From Methylacidiphilum infernorum V4 (GTDB taxonomy: Bacteria > Verrucomicrobiota > Verrucomicrobiia > Methylacidiphilales > Methylacidiphilaceae): a DNA stretch of 64,000 nucleotides. A model generated the notes under the pieces. The model was not told where the DNA came from. It saw only the letters and a list, made by a program, of their open reading frames with translations, and did not search any database. Positions 14,318 through 24,346 of the stretch are shown here, one piece after another. The position numbers and the translations under genes were made by a program. How positions within the stretch are numbered: the first letter of the stretch is position 1; the number at the start of each line of letters is the position of its first letter. Where the stretch lies: positions 620,001 through 684,000 of the forward strand of contig NC_010794.1 of the NCBI RefSeq assembly GCF_000019665.1, given 5' to 3'.

Positions 14318-16777
14318 TTACTTGGGCAAACAAGGGGCAAGGTGCCAAATCATGGAAGCGTACTGCTGGATGGACCGATCGCTTGAAAACCATCCGAGGG
14401 AGGCGGTGTTGAGGATGGCCTTTGAGATCCACATTTTTCGGTCTTTGTATTGTTGATCGACTTTTGACTGGATTTCCTTGTAAGCGTGGAAGTCAGCTAA
14501 TACAAAAAAGGGATCTCCTCCGCCGATGAGGCTGTGGACTAAAGGTTGGAGTACGGCGGGAGATTCTCCCGGGGTAAATTCACCACTCCCCAACCAATCT
14601 AAAAGGTATTTGATTTCGGGATCGGTTTCGTAAATTTTTCTTGAGGAATAGCCTGATACGGACAATTGCCTAATTTCTTCGGCTTTGAGACCGAAAATAA
14701 AAATGTTTTGTTCCCCTACGGCCTCCAAAATTTCTATGTTGGCTCCATCCATTGTCCCTACCGTCAGGGCTCCGTTTAGGGCCAGTTTCATGTTCCCCGT
14801 GCCGGACGCTTCTTTGCCCGCCGTCGATATCTGCTCTGAAACGTCGGCCGCGGGAATAATTTTGCTTGCCAACCAGATGCCGTAGTTAGGGACAAAATAA
14901 AGCCTGATTTTCTTGTTGACCCGAGGATCATTATTGATCTTGTTACCAACCGCATTGATAGCTTTTATGATGCATTTGGCAAGATCGTAACCGGGAGCGG
15001 CTTTCCCTGCGACGAGAAAGACCCGGGGATGGATGTCGAGATTGGGATTATCCAGTAGCCTTCGGTAAAGGGAAAGGATATGCAAGAGATTGAGATGTTG
15101 CCTTTTGTACTCGTGAATTCTTTTAATCTGGACATCGAAAAGGGCATCGGGATCTATGACAAAGTTATACCGTTGCTTGAGTAAGCTCGACAGTTCGGCC
15201 TTGTTGGATTGTTTGACCAGTTCATACTTTTCTTGAAAGGCGGGATCGGCCATGAAACTCTTTAAGCCTTCCAGTTTTTCAAGGTCAGATGGCCAATCTT
15301 CTCCTATAGCTTCCGTAATGAGGTTGGATAACCTAGGATTGGAAGCCAAGAGCCACAGTCGGGGGGTAATGCCGTTGGTTACGTTGTGGAATTTTTTAGG
15401 ATGCAAGGTGTAAAAAGGATGGAAAAGTTCTTTTTTGAGCAGTTCGCTATGAAGGGCCGAAACCCCGTTTATGGAATAACTGCCGCAAATGGCTAGGTTG
15501 GCCATCCGCACGAGTTTGGGTTGGGTTTCTTCGATAAGAGATATCTGCCTGATGAGCTTGTCTCTTTCAGGGATCGTTGTGGGAACACTGTCTAGGAGCT
15601 GCTTGTTGATTTCATAAATGATCTGGAGATGCCTGGGTAAAACTCTTTCGAACAGGGGAACCGACCATTTTTCCAAGGCTTCGGGCATCAGGGTATGGTT
15701 GGTATAAGCAAAACATTGAGAAACCAGTTCCCACGATTTTGACCAGGGAAGATTGTGTTCGTCGAGGAAAATACGCATGAGCTCGGCAATGGCAATTGCC
15801 GGATGGGTGTCATTGAGATGAATAACCACCTTGGAGGGAAAATCGTCAAAATGGGAATGTTCCTTGAGGAACCTGCGGACGATGTCATGGAGGGAGCAGG
15901 AGACAAAGAAGTATTGTTGAATGAGGCGCAGCTCCCTGCCTATTTCTGTTTTATCGTTGGGATACAGGACCTTGGAGATCGATTCACAAAAGCTTTTTTC
16001 GGCTACCGCTTCAAAATAGCCCCCCCGATTGAAGGCTTCAAGATCAAACTCCACGGTGGACTTGGATCTCCATAACCGGAGTACGTTAACGACAGGACTA
16101 CGATAACCTGGAATTAAGTAATCGTAGGGAACCCCGAGAATTTCTTTGCCTCCCACCCAAACCGGCTTCTGTTTATTCCAATCGATGCTGCCATAGAGCC
16201 TGATGACTTGGGAGAAGCGAGGGCGGATAATTTCCCAGGGGACACCAAACCTGGTCCAATCATCGGGTCTTTCTACCTGGTAGCCGTTAATAATATCCTG
16301 GTGAAACAGACCGAATTCATAGTGAAGTCCATAACCAAAGGCGGGATACCGCAGCGTGGATAGGCTATCGAGGAAACAGGCGGCCAACCTTCCCAACCCT
16401 CCATTGCCGAGGCCTATTTGTGGCTCTTCTTCAAAAATTTGGTCTATATCCAGGCCAAGTCCCGTTAAAGCCTTTTTTGTTTGTTCGAGAATGCCTAAGT
16501 TGATCAGGTTTTGGTGTAATAGCCTACCCAGAAAATATTCTAACGAGAAAAAGTAGAGTCTTTTAACCTTATCCGCTTTTTGGGCTCTGTAGGTGGCCAG
16601 GAACTGGTCGACTATGTGATCTTGACACATCATTGCGGTGGACACCCACCAATCGAAAGGAGTGGCCGTGTCGGGAGAACGGGCTAAACTCAACCTTAGG
16701 TGAGTGAGTATGGCTTCTCGAATACCTTCAGGTGTCGTATCTGTTGTAAAGCGCCAATATCCGGAACGAGACGTCAT
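14318..16777 (-). CDS. glgP: Glycogen/maltodextrin phosphorylase
   Basis: A full-length 819-residue enzyme that releases glucose-1-phosphate from alpha-1,4-glucans in the cytosol. Recognisable blocks include GLGNGGLGRLAACFLDSL near residue 125, HLNDTHPAIAIAELMR near 325, RIHEYKRQHLN near 560, and EASGTGNMKLALNGALTVGTMDGAN near 660, whose lysine carries pyridoxal phosphate. The gene converges with the clpS pair. No glycogen synthase or branching enzyme is adjacent. Confidence 0.96.
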   Translation of the reverse strand: MTSRSGYWRFTTDTTPEGIREAILTHLRLSLARSPDTATPFDWWVSTAMMCQDHIVDQFLATYRAQKADKVKRLYFFSLEYFLGRLLHQNLINLGILEQTKKALTGLGLDIDQIFEEEPQIGLGNGGLGRLAACFLDSLSTLRYPAFGYGLHYEFGLFHQDIINGYQVERPDDWTRFGVPWEIIRPRFSQVIRLYGSIDWNKQKPVWVGGKEILGVPYDYLIPGYRSPVVNVLRLWRSKSTVEFDLEAFNRGGYFEAVAEKSFCESISKVLYPNDKTEIGRELRLIQQYFFVSCSLHDIVRRFLKEHSHFDDFPSKVVIHLNDTHPAIAIAELMRIFLDEHNLPWSKSWELVSQCFAYTNHTLMPEALEKWSVPLFERVLPRHLQIIYEINKQLLDSVPTTIPERDKLIRQISLIEETQPKLVRMANLAICGSYSINGVSALHSELLKKELFHPFYTLHPKKFHNVTNGITPRLWLLASNPRLSNLITEAIGEDWPSDLEKLEGLKSFMADPAFQEKYELVKQSNKAELSSLLKQRYNFVIDPDALFDVQIKRIHEYKRQHLNLLHILSLYRRLLDNPNLDIHPRVFLVAGKAAPGYDLAKCIIKAINAVGNKINNDPRVNKKIRLYFVPNYGIWLASKIIPAADVSEQISTAGKEASGTGNMKLALNGALTVGTMDGANIEILEAVGEQNIFIFGLKAEEIRQLSVSGYSSRKIYETDPEIKYLLDWLGSGEFTPGESPAVLQPLVHSLIGGGDPFFVLADFHAYKEIQSKVDQQYKDRKMWISKAILNTASLGWFSSDRSIQQYASMIWHLAPCLPK

Positions 16778-17079
16778 ATATTACCGCTAAAGCAGTTGCT
16801 ATTCCGATCACTTATTACTAAATAATAAAATTAATTAATGAAGTTGAAAAGTTTTTTCTCGATCATTCTCCATTACACCTTGTCTTCCAGGTTTTAAAAA
16901 ACCTTGTCCATGGAGTCAAATCCCTTTCATCCCTATATTTGGTAATGAAGAAGAGCCAAGAAGGATAGAATAAAATTTAATTAATAAAAATAATGGTATG
17001 TTTTTTTCTTTATTTTTTTATTTTGTTCTTTCCCTATACATTATTTTAGCCAAAAATGACGAACTTATAAAATAACGGT
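16778..17079. other. AT-rich intergenic region between divergent genes
   Basis: About 300 nt of AT-rich sequence between glgP (minus) and the coiled-coil membrane gene (plus). It must hold both promoters. I see no open frame of note. A short inverted repeat (AGGTTTT with AAAACCT, near 16890-16905) is the only structure noticed. Confidence 0.4.
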
Positions 17080-18420
17080 ATGGGAAAAATAAACCAACTT
17101 TTTTTTGGAAGGAGATCTGAACCTCCTCCTATCCCTTTAGGGGAAAAAAACGGGAATGGTCGAGGACCTTCCCTGTTTGATACCGAAAAGCCTGCGGCGA
17201 GAATTCCTATTAGCAAAAGGCCCAAGAGGCAAACCCTTTTATTTGCCATTGGCATTTTTCTTGTGGTCGCCACCTTTTCTTTTTTGATTTATTTTTTGAC
17301 CAAGCCTTATCCGGGTTCCACGGCCAACGATGAAATCCATTCTTCAGAGATTACTTATTCAAAGTACCTGTTTTGGAACGAACAAATAAGTCGCTACATG
17401 CAAAGTGGCGTCGTTCCTTTTCAAGCTGAAGGGGAAGGCAACCGTCCGAATTTCTGGCAGCTTTACCACGACCTGCCCAACATGAAAGCTGTCCGGGCAG
17501 CCTTGTTAAGACATCTTCCCCAAGGTTTTACTCTACTTAAAATTGAACCTGTCCGATTTGAAAAAACGAAGGATTTTATCCAGGTCACTTATAATGTAAA
17601 AGTCCTCCCTTCCTATACGGAATGGGTTGTGCCGAGGGGCAAAGCCCTGTTGCCGGCCTCAAATGAAGATAAGATTCAAAGGAAGCTTGTCCAGCTCGTT
17701 CTTTTTACGCGGGATTTGCCGCCGGGGTTCATTTACTTCTTTGGAGAAAAGAAAATCCTCTGTAAAGCTCAAGAAGCCTTCGATTTTTCCTGGACGGTAA
17801 AAAAAGCGGTTGTTCAAGGAGGTTTCTGGAGAATATTGGAAGTTGGTCCTACGCCTTTTGAAGACGCCGAGAGCTTTGCTAGGGAAGGACTGGTTTTGCC
17901 TGCAAGCGAGGAAGTCTATACGGTGAAATCCGACCCGGTTCTCAACGAGCTTATGCGTGAGCAGGACCAGAGCTGGCAGAATTTTTTTTCACGGATAAAT
18001 CAGATACGCGATCAGGTTGTCGAATATCGCAATCAGCTTGTTAAAGATATACCCGGTGTTCCCAAGATGGGCAAGCCTTTTGCCTCGGGTTCTGGCACCC
18101 CGACCACGACCCTTGAAGGAGCGGGTATCGGGCTTTTGGGTGGAGCCTTGATCGGGGGACTTGCCGGAGGGGGATTGGGCGCAGGAATAGGTGCAGGGCT
18201 AGGGTTGCTGGGTGGGGGATTGGGGGGATATTTATACAGCCATGAACGAAGAAAAAGTCTATATAGAAGAAGGCTTGCCGAACGAAGAGAAAAGATCAGG
18301 GAAATTAACGAAAAGGTTGAAGCTTACAGGGACAAGTTGGTCAAGGAGTACGAAGAGGAGCTTAAAGAAAGAATTCAAGCAAGGCAGGAGCGATACCAAG
18401 GAGTGCGAGCTTCTCCTTGA
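17080..18420 (+). CDS. Single-pass membrane protein with glycine zipper and coiled coil, function unknown
   Basis: A 446-residue protein I do not recognise. A basic, proline-rich cytosolic N-terminus (1-50) precedes one transmembrane helix (about 52-73). A soluble region of about 270 residues follows. Residues about 345-386 form a glycine-rich segment of repeated GxxxG spacing (GIGLLGGALIGGLAGG), like glycine-zipper proteins that insert in or associate with membranes. The C-terminus (388-440) is a highly charged coiled coil. The start is ATG with no strong ribosome-binding site. It is a lone gene; tRNA-Leu follows. Confidence 0.75.
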   Translation: MGKINQLFFGRRSEPPPIPLGEKNGNGRGPSLFDTEKPAARIPISKRPKRQTLLFAIGIFLVVATFSFLIYFLTKPYPGSTANDEIHSSEITYSKYLFWNEQISRYMQSGVVPFQAEGEGNRPNFWQLYHDLPNMKAVRAALLRHLPQGFTLLKIEPVRFEKTKDFIQVTYNVKVLPSYTEWVVPRGKALLPASNEDKIQRKLVQLVLFTRDLPPGFIYFFGEKKILCKAQEAFDFSWTVKKAVVQGGFWRILEVGPTPFEDAESFAREGLVLPASEEVYTVKSDPVLNELMREQDQSWQNFFSRINQIRDQVVEYRNQLVKDIPGVPKMGKPFASGSGTPTTTLEGAGIGLLGGALIGGLAGGGLGAGIGAGLGLLGGGLGGYLYSHERRKSLYRRRLAERREKIREINEKVEAYRDKLVKEYEEELKERIQARQERYQGVRASP

Positions 18421-18510
18421 TTTTTGAATGATATTGGGCTTAAGGATAAATAATCGGTCTGTCCTTGGCTACAATTGTTTTTTCCCCGGTTTGGGTAGAC
18501 TTATTTAAAA

Positions 18511-18592
18511 GCGCTCGTGGCGGAATTGGCAGACGCGCTAGATTCAGGTTCTAGTGGGGCAACCCGTGGAGGTTCAAATCCTCTCGAGCGCA
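18511..18592 (+). tRNA. tRNA-Leu (CAG anticodon)
   Basis: A class II tRNA of 82 nt. Acceptor stem GCGCTCG/CGAGCGC, D-arm GGCGGAATTGGCAGACGC, anticodon stem CTAGA/TCTAG around TTCAGGT, a long variable arm, and T-loop GTTCAAA. The anticodon CAG reads CUG. No CCA is encoded after the discriminator A. Confidence 0.95.
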
Positions 18593-18663
18593 CCCCAAAG
18601 AAATTCCCCTCCAGCAAAACAGCCCTAAGAGGAATAGGAGTTCTAATCTTGGAGGATAGAGCC

Positions 18664-18686
18664 AAGCCCATAGCCGGGCTTTTTTT
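18664..18686 (+). terminator. Rho-independent terminator after tRNA-Leu
   Basis: AAGCCC (18664-18669) pairs with GGGCTT (18676-18681) around a 6-nt loop and runs into a T tract. It lies about 75 nt past the tRNA and probably ends its transcript. Confidence 0.6.
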
Positions 18687-18692
18687 AACAAG

Positions 18693-19209
18693 AGTGTTTT
18701 GCAATGTGGTGGCCTGGGAGACCGCTTTGTAGAGTTCTTCTCGACTGTTTGGTTGCTTGTTAACCCGGTTTTCTTTTCTTGCGATGGCAACAGCATCGCT
18801 CCATTTGTTCCCGGCTGTCAGCCCAATTGAACAGTCAATAGAATCCGCTTTTAGTGGCTGCGGTTTTAGGTTTTTTTTATATTGGCCTGGGAAGAAGGGG
18901 TCCATCGTTCTCTACGGCAATTCTGTTTTTTGGGTCATGGCCCTTTTATTCTCTATGCTTTTTGACCGGGGAAGTTCTCATTCCGGTTATCGTTACAAGG
19001 AAAGCAAGCTGTAAAGTGTCTAAGGATCTCATTGCCGGAACAGTTTAAAAATATCTTTTTTTTACGATCCCTTTTACAGGGCTTAAGGATGATCAGCTCA
19101 AAACCTTTATTGTCATTGGAGATAAGGGAGAAGGGAACGCCTCAAAAAAAAAGGATAATATACGCTGAGAGTTGAATTTTTAGGTTAACGGTTCAAATTA
19201 ATCCAACCG
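18693..19209. other. Unassigned region without a convincing gene
   Basis: About 500 nt between the tRNA-Leu terminator and the cupin gene. Two overlapping plus frames are open here. One runs 18757-19014; the other runs 18854-19048 and contains VAAVLGFFYIGLGRRG, which reads like a membrane-protein fragment. Neither has a clear ribosome-binding site or a family I know. A decayed gene is possible. Confidence 0.3.
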
Positions 19210-19590
19210 ATGAAAGACCGCCTGTTGGTTAAGGATCTCGATGAGAAGGGCTTTTTTATCGCCGGGGATGGATCTCTTTTGAACGAGCTTTTTCATCCTG
19301 AAAAAGACAACCTTCCCCTTTCTTTTTCCATCGCTTATGGGACGGTTGAACCGAAAAAAGCAACCAAGCCTCATCGATTGAGCCAGCCCGAAATATACCT
19401 TTTTCTTAGCGGGGAAGGTTCCTTTAAAACGGCTTCTGGGGGCAGTTATCCCGTTAAGGCTTACAGCCTGGTCTACGTTCCTCCAGGATGTATCCAATGG
19501 GTGGAAAATGGAGCAGCAGAACCCTTGCGATTTATCTGTATAGTGAGTCCACCTTGGAAAGCGGAGTGGGAAAAGGAAGAGCATTTGTAA
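19210..19590 (+). CDS. Cupin-domain protein
   Basis: A 126-residue single-domain cupin. The two conserved motifs appear as PHRLSQPEIYLFLSGEG (with the metal-site histidine and glutamate partly kept) and YVPPGCIQWVENG, where the usual histidine of motif 2 is replaced by Q or absent. Small cupins bind metals or sugars, or act as sensors; the ligand here is unknown. The gene stands alone upstream of mgtA with about 150 nt between. Confidence 0.75.
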   Translation: MKDRLLVKDLDEKGFFIAGDGSLLNELFHPEKDNLPLSFSIAYGTVEPKKATKPHRLSQPEIYLFLSGEGSFKTASGGSYPVKAYSLVYVPPGCIQWVENGAAEPLRFICIVSPPWKAEWEKEEHL

Positions 19591-19737
19591 GCTTTTTTTA
19601 ACTTGAAAAAGTAAAAGAAACAGACTATGGCTTTGCTGCCTGTTCGTCGTTTTATTGTTTTTCATTTTATTGGATTTCAGCCTGTTGCCGACTTTAAGTT
19701 TTGGGTAGTTCATGGAAAAACCAAAGGTTTATAGCCG

Positions 19738-22506
19738 ATGATGAGAAATACAATAAAAGAAAAGAAGCCCTTTGAAGGCAAAAAATGGGGAAGTCTTTTC
19801 TTTAGCTTATTCCTTGGGAAAGTTCGACTTGGAGAAAGCAAAAAAGAAGCTTTCTTAAAAGAAAAAGAAGAAAGCATTTTTAAAAAGCTCAAGGAAGCCA
19901 GTGTCATACCCCTAGCCGATCTTTACGAGCAGTTGAAGACCCGTCCCGAGGGTTTAACGGAAGAAGAAGTCGAAGAGAGGTTGGAGAAATACGGCTATAA
20001 CGAGATCAAGCAAGAAGAGGTTCCCCATTGGTTCGTCATGCTGCTTCAAAGTTATTTTAATCCTTTTGCCCTACTCTTGACCTTTCTTGCGCTGGTCGCC
20101 TGGTCGGTTGGAGAAAAAGAAAGTGTTCTCGTCATGATGATCATGGTCTTGGTCAGTGTTCTCTTACGGTTCACCCAAGAATTTCAATCGACTAAAGCTG
20201 CCGAAAGGCTCAAAGCCATGGTCCGAACAACCGCCACGGTAAAGAGAATCTGGAAGAAAAGAGAGGATGAGGTTGAACAGCCGTTTCCGACCGAAGCAAA
20301 CCAGGCCAAGGAGGTGCCCATAAGCCAGATCGTCCCTGGAGATATCCTCCAACTTTCCGCAGGCGATATGATCCCTGCTGACGTCCGGTTGATTTTTACA
20401 AGAGATCTTTTCGTAAGCCAAGGCGTTCTTACGGGGGAATCCATGCCCGTAGAAAAATATGATACGGTGAATCCTTTGGTAGCTGAACAAAAAAGGACAG
20501 ATCCCTTTTCCCTACCTAACATTGCCTACTTAGGGACGAATGTGATCAGTGGAACGGCCACGGCTGTTGTCCTTTCAACGGGAGAAAACACCTATTTTGG
20601 AGCGTTTTCTAAGAGTCTCAAGGGTTATAGGGCAATGACCAGCTTTGATATCGGGGTCAACCGGATCAGTTGGCTTCTGCTGCAGGTTATCGGCACAATG
20701 ATTCCCGTCATTTTTCTTATAAACGGCTTTACCAAGGGAAACTGGATGGATGCTTTTCTTTTCTCCTTGGCTGTCGGTGTTGGATTGACCCCTACTATGC
20801 TTCCGGTGATTGTCAGTGGTTGCCTGGCTCGAGGAGCACTCCTGCTTTCAAAGAATAAAGTGGTGACCAAGCGTCTCAATGCTATTCAGAATATAGGAGC
20901 GATGGAGATCCTGTGTACGGATAAGACAGGTACGTTGACCCATAACAAAATTATTCTTGAAAAGTATCTTGATCCTGAAGGGGAAGAAAACGAAGAAGTT
21001 TTGAAATACGCTTACATTAATAGCTACTACCAGAGTGGGCTGCGCAATCTCTTGGATCAAGCCGTGCTCGACAAGAAAGAAGAGGCCAAGAAATTCATTT
21101 TTCATTATACCAAGGTAGATGAAATTCCTTTCGATTTTTCGAGGCGGAGAATGTCGGTTGTAGCACGAGAAATTTCTACCGGCAAAGATCTTTTGATAAC
21201 AAAGGGGGCGGTGGAGGAGATGATGGCTATTTGTACGAGCCTCCTTAAGAAAGGCAAAGTGGCCGAGCTCAGCCCGGAGATGAAAAAAAAGGCTTTGGCT
21301 CTTAGGGATGATCTGAATAGCGATGGATTGCGGGTTTTGGCGGTCGCCTACAGAGAGTTGCCCCTGGATATGAACAGGCCTGTTTCGGTAAACGATGAAA
21401 AAGAAATGACTCTTTGTGGTTTTATAGCTTTTTTGGATCCCCCTAAACACGATGCCGAGGAGGCTCTCCGTGCACTGAGAAACTACGGGGTAGAAGTCAA
21501 AATTATTACCGGGGATAACGAGATCGTAACGCGCAGGATTTGTGACTGGATCGGTTTGGAAGTTAGAGGGGTAATGCGAGGTTATGAAGTAGAAAGCTTG
21601 ACGGATGACGAACTCGTAACCGCTGCGGAAAAAGCCAATATTTTTGTCAAAATGTCGCCCCTTCAAAAGGCTAGGGTGATTCGCGCCTTAAGGACTGGAG
21701 GGCATATAGTCGGTTTCTTGGGGGATGGAATCAATGATGCGCAAGCTTTGAGGGAAGCGGACGTGGGCATATCGGTGGATACGGCGGTCGACATAGCCAA
21801 GGAGTCAGCCGATATCATTCTGTTGGAAAAAAGCCTCATTGTTCTTGAACAAGCGGTTATCGAAGGCCGGATCATGTTCGGCAACATGGTGAAGTATATC
21901 AAGATGGCTGTAAGTTCGAATTTCGGCAACGTGTTGAGTATCTTGGGCTCGGGGATTTTGCTCCCTTTCTTGCCTATGAGTCCCCTGCAAATACTCATCC
22001 TTAACTTGATTTATGACCTTTCGCAGACGCTCATTCCCTGGGATAGAATGGATGAAGAATTCATAGCCAAACCTAGAAAGTGGGAAGCCGAAGGGATACT
22101 GCGCTTTATGCTCATTATTGGGCCCCTGAGTTCCATTTTCGACTACGTTACCTATGGAGTCATGTGGTTTGTTTTCGGGGCTAATTCTATTGACAAACAA
22201 GCTTTGTTTCATACCGGTTGGTTTGTGGAGTCCTTGCTTTCTCAAAGCTTGATCGTTCACATGATTCGAACAAGAAAGATTCCTTTTATACAGAGCATGG
22301 CTACCAAACCCCTGGTATTGGCAACAGGTGTCGTCATTGTCATCGGCCATCTTATTTCAAAGAGTTATTTTGGAGAAGCCGCAGGGCTTGTTCCCTTGCC
22401 TATCAATTATTATTTCTGGCTGTGGGGCATCCTTCTTGCTTATTGCATCGTTGTTCAAACGGTAAAAAGTTGGTACATAAAGAAGTTCAAAGGGGAATGG
22501 CTTTGA
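19738..22506 (+). CDS. mgtA: Magnesium-translocating P-type ATPase
   Basis: A 922-residue P3B-type ATPase. TGES of the actuator domain is near 231, the phosphorylated aspartate lies in DKTGTLT near 394, and GDGINDA is near 661. About ten membrane helices are predicted, four of them before the phosphorylation domain. The C-terminal SNFGNVLSILG and LNLIYDLSQTLIPWD segments are characteristic of MgtA rather than calcium pumps. It imports Mg2+ across the inner membrane. The start is one of two adjacent ATGs (19738 or 19741). I saw no M-box in the 150-nt leader. Confidence 0.93.
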   Translation: MMRNTIKEKKPFEGKKWGSLFFSLFLGKVRLGESKKEAFLKEKEESIFKKLKEASVIPLADLYEQLKTRPEGLTEEEVEERLEKYGYNEIKQEEVPHWFVMLLQSYFNPFALLLTFLALVAWSVGEKESVLVMMIMVLVSVLLRFTQEFQSTKAAERLKAMVRTTATVKRIWKKREDEVEQPFPTEANQAKEVPISQIVPGDILQLSAGDMIPADVRLIFTRDLFVSQGVLTGESMPVEKYDTVNPLVAEQKRTDPFSLPNIAYLGTNVISGTATAVVLSTGENTYFGAFSKSLKGYRAMTSFDIGVNRISWLLLQVIGTMIPVIFLINGFTKGNWMDAFLFSLAVGVGLTPTMLPVIVSGCLARGALLLSKNKVVTKRLNAIQNIGAMEILCTDKTGTLTHNKIILEKYLDPEGEENEEVLKYAYINSYYQSGLRNLLDQAVLDKKEEAKKFIFHYTKVDEIPFDFSRRRMSVVAREISTGKDLLITKGAVEEMMAICTSLLKKGKVAELSPEMKKKALALRDDLNSDGLRVLAVAYRELPLDMNRPVSVNDEKEMTLCGFIAFLDPPKHDAEEALRALRNYGVEVKIITGDNEIVTRRICDWIGLEVRGVMRGYEVESLTDDELVTAAEKANIFVKMSPLQKARVIRALRTGGHIVGFLGDGINDAQALREADVGISVDTAVDIAKESADIILLEKSLIVLEQAVIEGRIMFGNMVKYIKMAVSSNFGNVLSILGSGILLPFLPMSPLQILILNLIYDLSQTLIPWDRMDEEFIAKPRKWEAEGILRFMLIIGPLSSIFDYVTYGVMWFVFGANSIDKQALFHTGWFVESLLSQSLIVHMIRTRKIPFIQSMATKPLVLATGVVIVIGHLISKSYFGEAAGLVPLPINYYFWLWGILLAYCIVVQTVKSWYIKKFKGEWL

Positions 22507-22711
22507 TTAGGTAACTTTGAGGGCAGGGGCGACTTTCTCGTCGAGGCGAAGCATTATTCACAAAAGATAAAAAAGTCCTCTCTTAGCCATGCAACAAGGG
22601 GGAGGGATTGTCCAGCGGTGTTTGAGCATCGGGGATTTTGTTAAAAGAACTTGAATTGCACTTCATCTCTTTGTTATGCTTGCTAGTCCTTGATATTAGT
22701 CTTAAAAAACC

Positions 22712-23689
22712 ATGCAAGAAGATTTAGTCGGTTTAGCCAAAAGAGTGTTTGATCTGGAAATGGATGCCTTGCGCATCGTTCGGAAGCAATTAAACGCTGC
22801 CTTTGAGCAGGCAATCCTTGTTTTAGAAAAGACGATCCTGGCTAATGGGAAAATTGTGGTAACCGGAGTAGGAAAATCGGGTCATATTGGAAGAAAAATA
22901 GCGGCCACCTTAACGAGTACAGGGGCTCCTAGTGTTGTCCTTGACGCCGTCAATGCTTTCCATGGAGACCTGGGAATGGTCAATAGGGGTGATGCCGTTG
23001 TCGCCTTAAGTTATAGCGGGGAAACGGAAGAAATCCTGAGACTTGTTCCTCATTTGAAAAGGATGACAACCTCGTTGATTGCGATAACGGGCAACGAAAA
23101 TTCCACCTTGGCTAAGAACTCGGATCTTGTCTTGAGTGTGCGAATAGACAGAGAAGCTTGTCCTCTGAACTTGGCCCCCACCTCGAGCACCACGGCCATG
23201 CTTGTTTTGGGGGATGCCTTGGCTATGGTGCTTTTAGAAAAAAGGGGGTTTAAAAAGGAGGATTTCGCCCGCTTTCATCCCGGGGGAACTCTTGGGCGTA
23301 ATTTATTGCTGAAAGTCGGGGATATCATGCGTCCGTTGTCTCAAATAGTCATTCTTGAGGAAGAAGCAAAGGTCAAGGAAGCTTTAAGACTCTGGAATGT
23401 AAAAAGGGTGGGAGCTGTCGTGGTTGTAAATCCGGGGGGAAAGGTTATAGGAATATTTACTCATGGAGATTTCGTAAGAAATTACGAAGTCAATCACCGG
23501 ATAGGGGAAGAACCCCTAGGGAAAGTGATGACGAAAAACCCTGTTACGGTGAGGGTTGATAAACTTGCAGTTGAAGTTCTCAATGTTTTTGAACACAATA
23601 AAATAGAAGACCTGATTGTCGTGGATGAGCAATACAGGGTAGTGGGATTGATTGATTCACAAGATTTAGCCATTCATAGATTGTTATAA
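22712..23689 (+). CDS. kdsD: Arabinose-5-phosphate isomerase (KpsF/GutQ family)
   Basis: A 325-residue protein. An SIS domain (about 30-180) contains [22 protein letters not shown] and [14 protein letters not shown] pair (about 205-325) follows, starting at GDIMRPL. The enzyme converts D-ribulose-5-phosphate to D-arabinose-5-phosphate, the first step towards Kdo of lipopolysaccharide, so the host should have a Gram-negative outer membrane. The CBS pair is probably regulatory. EF-P follows 11 nt downstream and is likely co-transcribed. Confidence 0.93.
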
Positions 23690-23700
23690 GGGAGAGAGTT

Positions 23701-24261
23701 ATGTTCGTGAACGCCAGTGATGTCGGAAAAGGTCAAGCCATAAGGCATAACGGAGCCATTTGTCTTGTTCTTGAAACAATGCATAGGACGCCTGGAAATT
23801 TAAGGGCGTTTGTCCAGATGGTCTTGAGAAACCTGAAGACGGGAAAATCCTTTGTGGAAAGATTTGGATCCCAGGACAAGGTCGAATTGCTTTCCTTGGT
23901 TCGGAAGCGGTGTGAATACAGCTACAGGGAGGGCAATAACTTTGTTTTCATGGATCCTGAAACTTATGACACTTTTTCTGTTCCGGAGGAAATGGTCGGC
24001 AAAGCCAAGGATTTTTTGAAAGAAAACCAACCCGTTGATCTTCTGTTTGCTGACGATACCCTTGCCGCCATAGAACTGCCCCAAAGCGTCATATTGAAAG
24101 TGGTGGAAGCCCCGGAAGGTGTAAAAGGGGATTCGGCGACCAATGTCATGAAACCGGCGATCCTCGAAACCGGGCTTTGTATTCAAGTTCCCCTTTTTAT
24201 CAAGGAAGGGGAATTGGTCAAAGTGAGTACGACCGAAGGCAAATATTTAAGTCGGGCATAA
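23701..24261 (+). CDS. efp: Elongation factor P
   Basis: A 186-residue, three-domain factor that enters the ribosomal E site and relieves stalling at polyproline. An AGGGAGAG site precedes the ATG. The C-terminal [16 protein letters not shown] is the EF-P signature. The domain I loop reads TPGNLRAF (30-37), where E. coli EF-P has KPGKGQAF. The residue usually modified (Lys34 or Arg32 in other groups) is an asparagine here, so neither beta-lysylation nor rhamnosylation can apply at that site. I recall the same loop in other planctomycete and verrucomicrobial EF-P proteins. Confidence 0.94.
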
Positions 24262-24346
24262 ACCGGGGAAAGTTCTCGGACAGTCTTGAATCTTGGAGAG
24301 TCGAGTGGACCCTATGGGGAAAGAGAGTACAGAGGATACGAGCGGG

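Noticed and set aside
18501-18905. 134-codon minus frame over tRNA-Leu
   Set aside because: It reads antisense through the tRNA; the N-terminal part has no family similarity and no start signal.
19591-19737. Magnesium (M-box) riboswitch before mgtA
   Set aside because: The leader is short and AT-rich and shows none of the conserved M-box helices.
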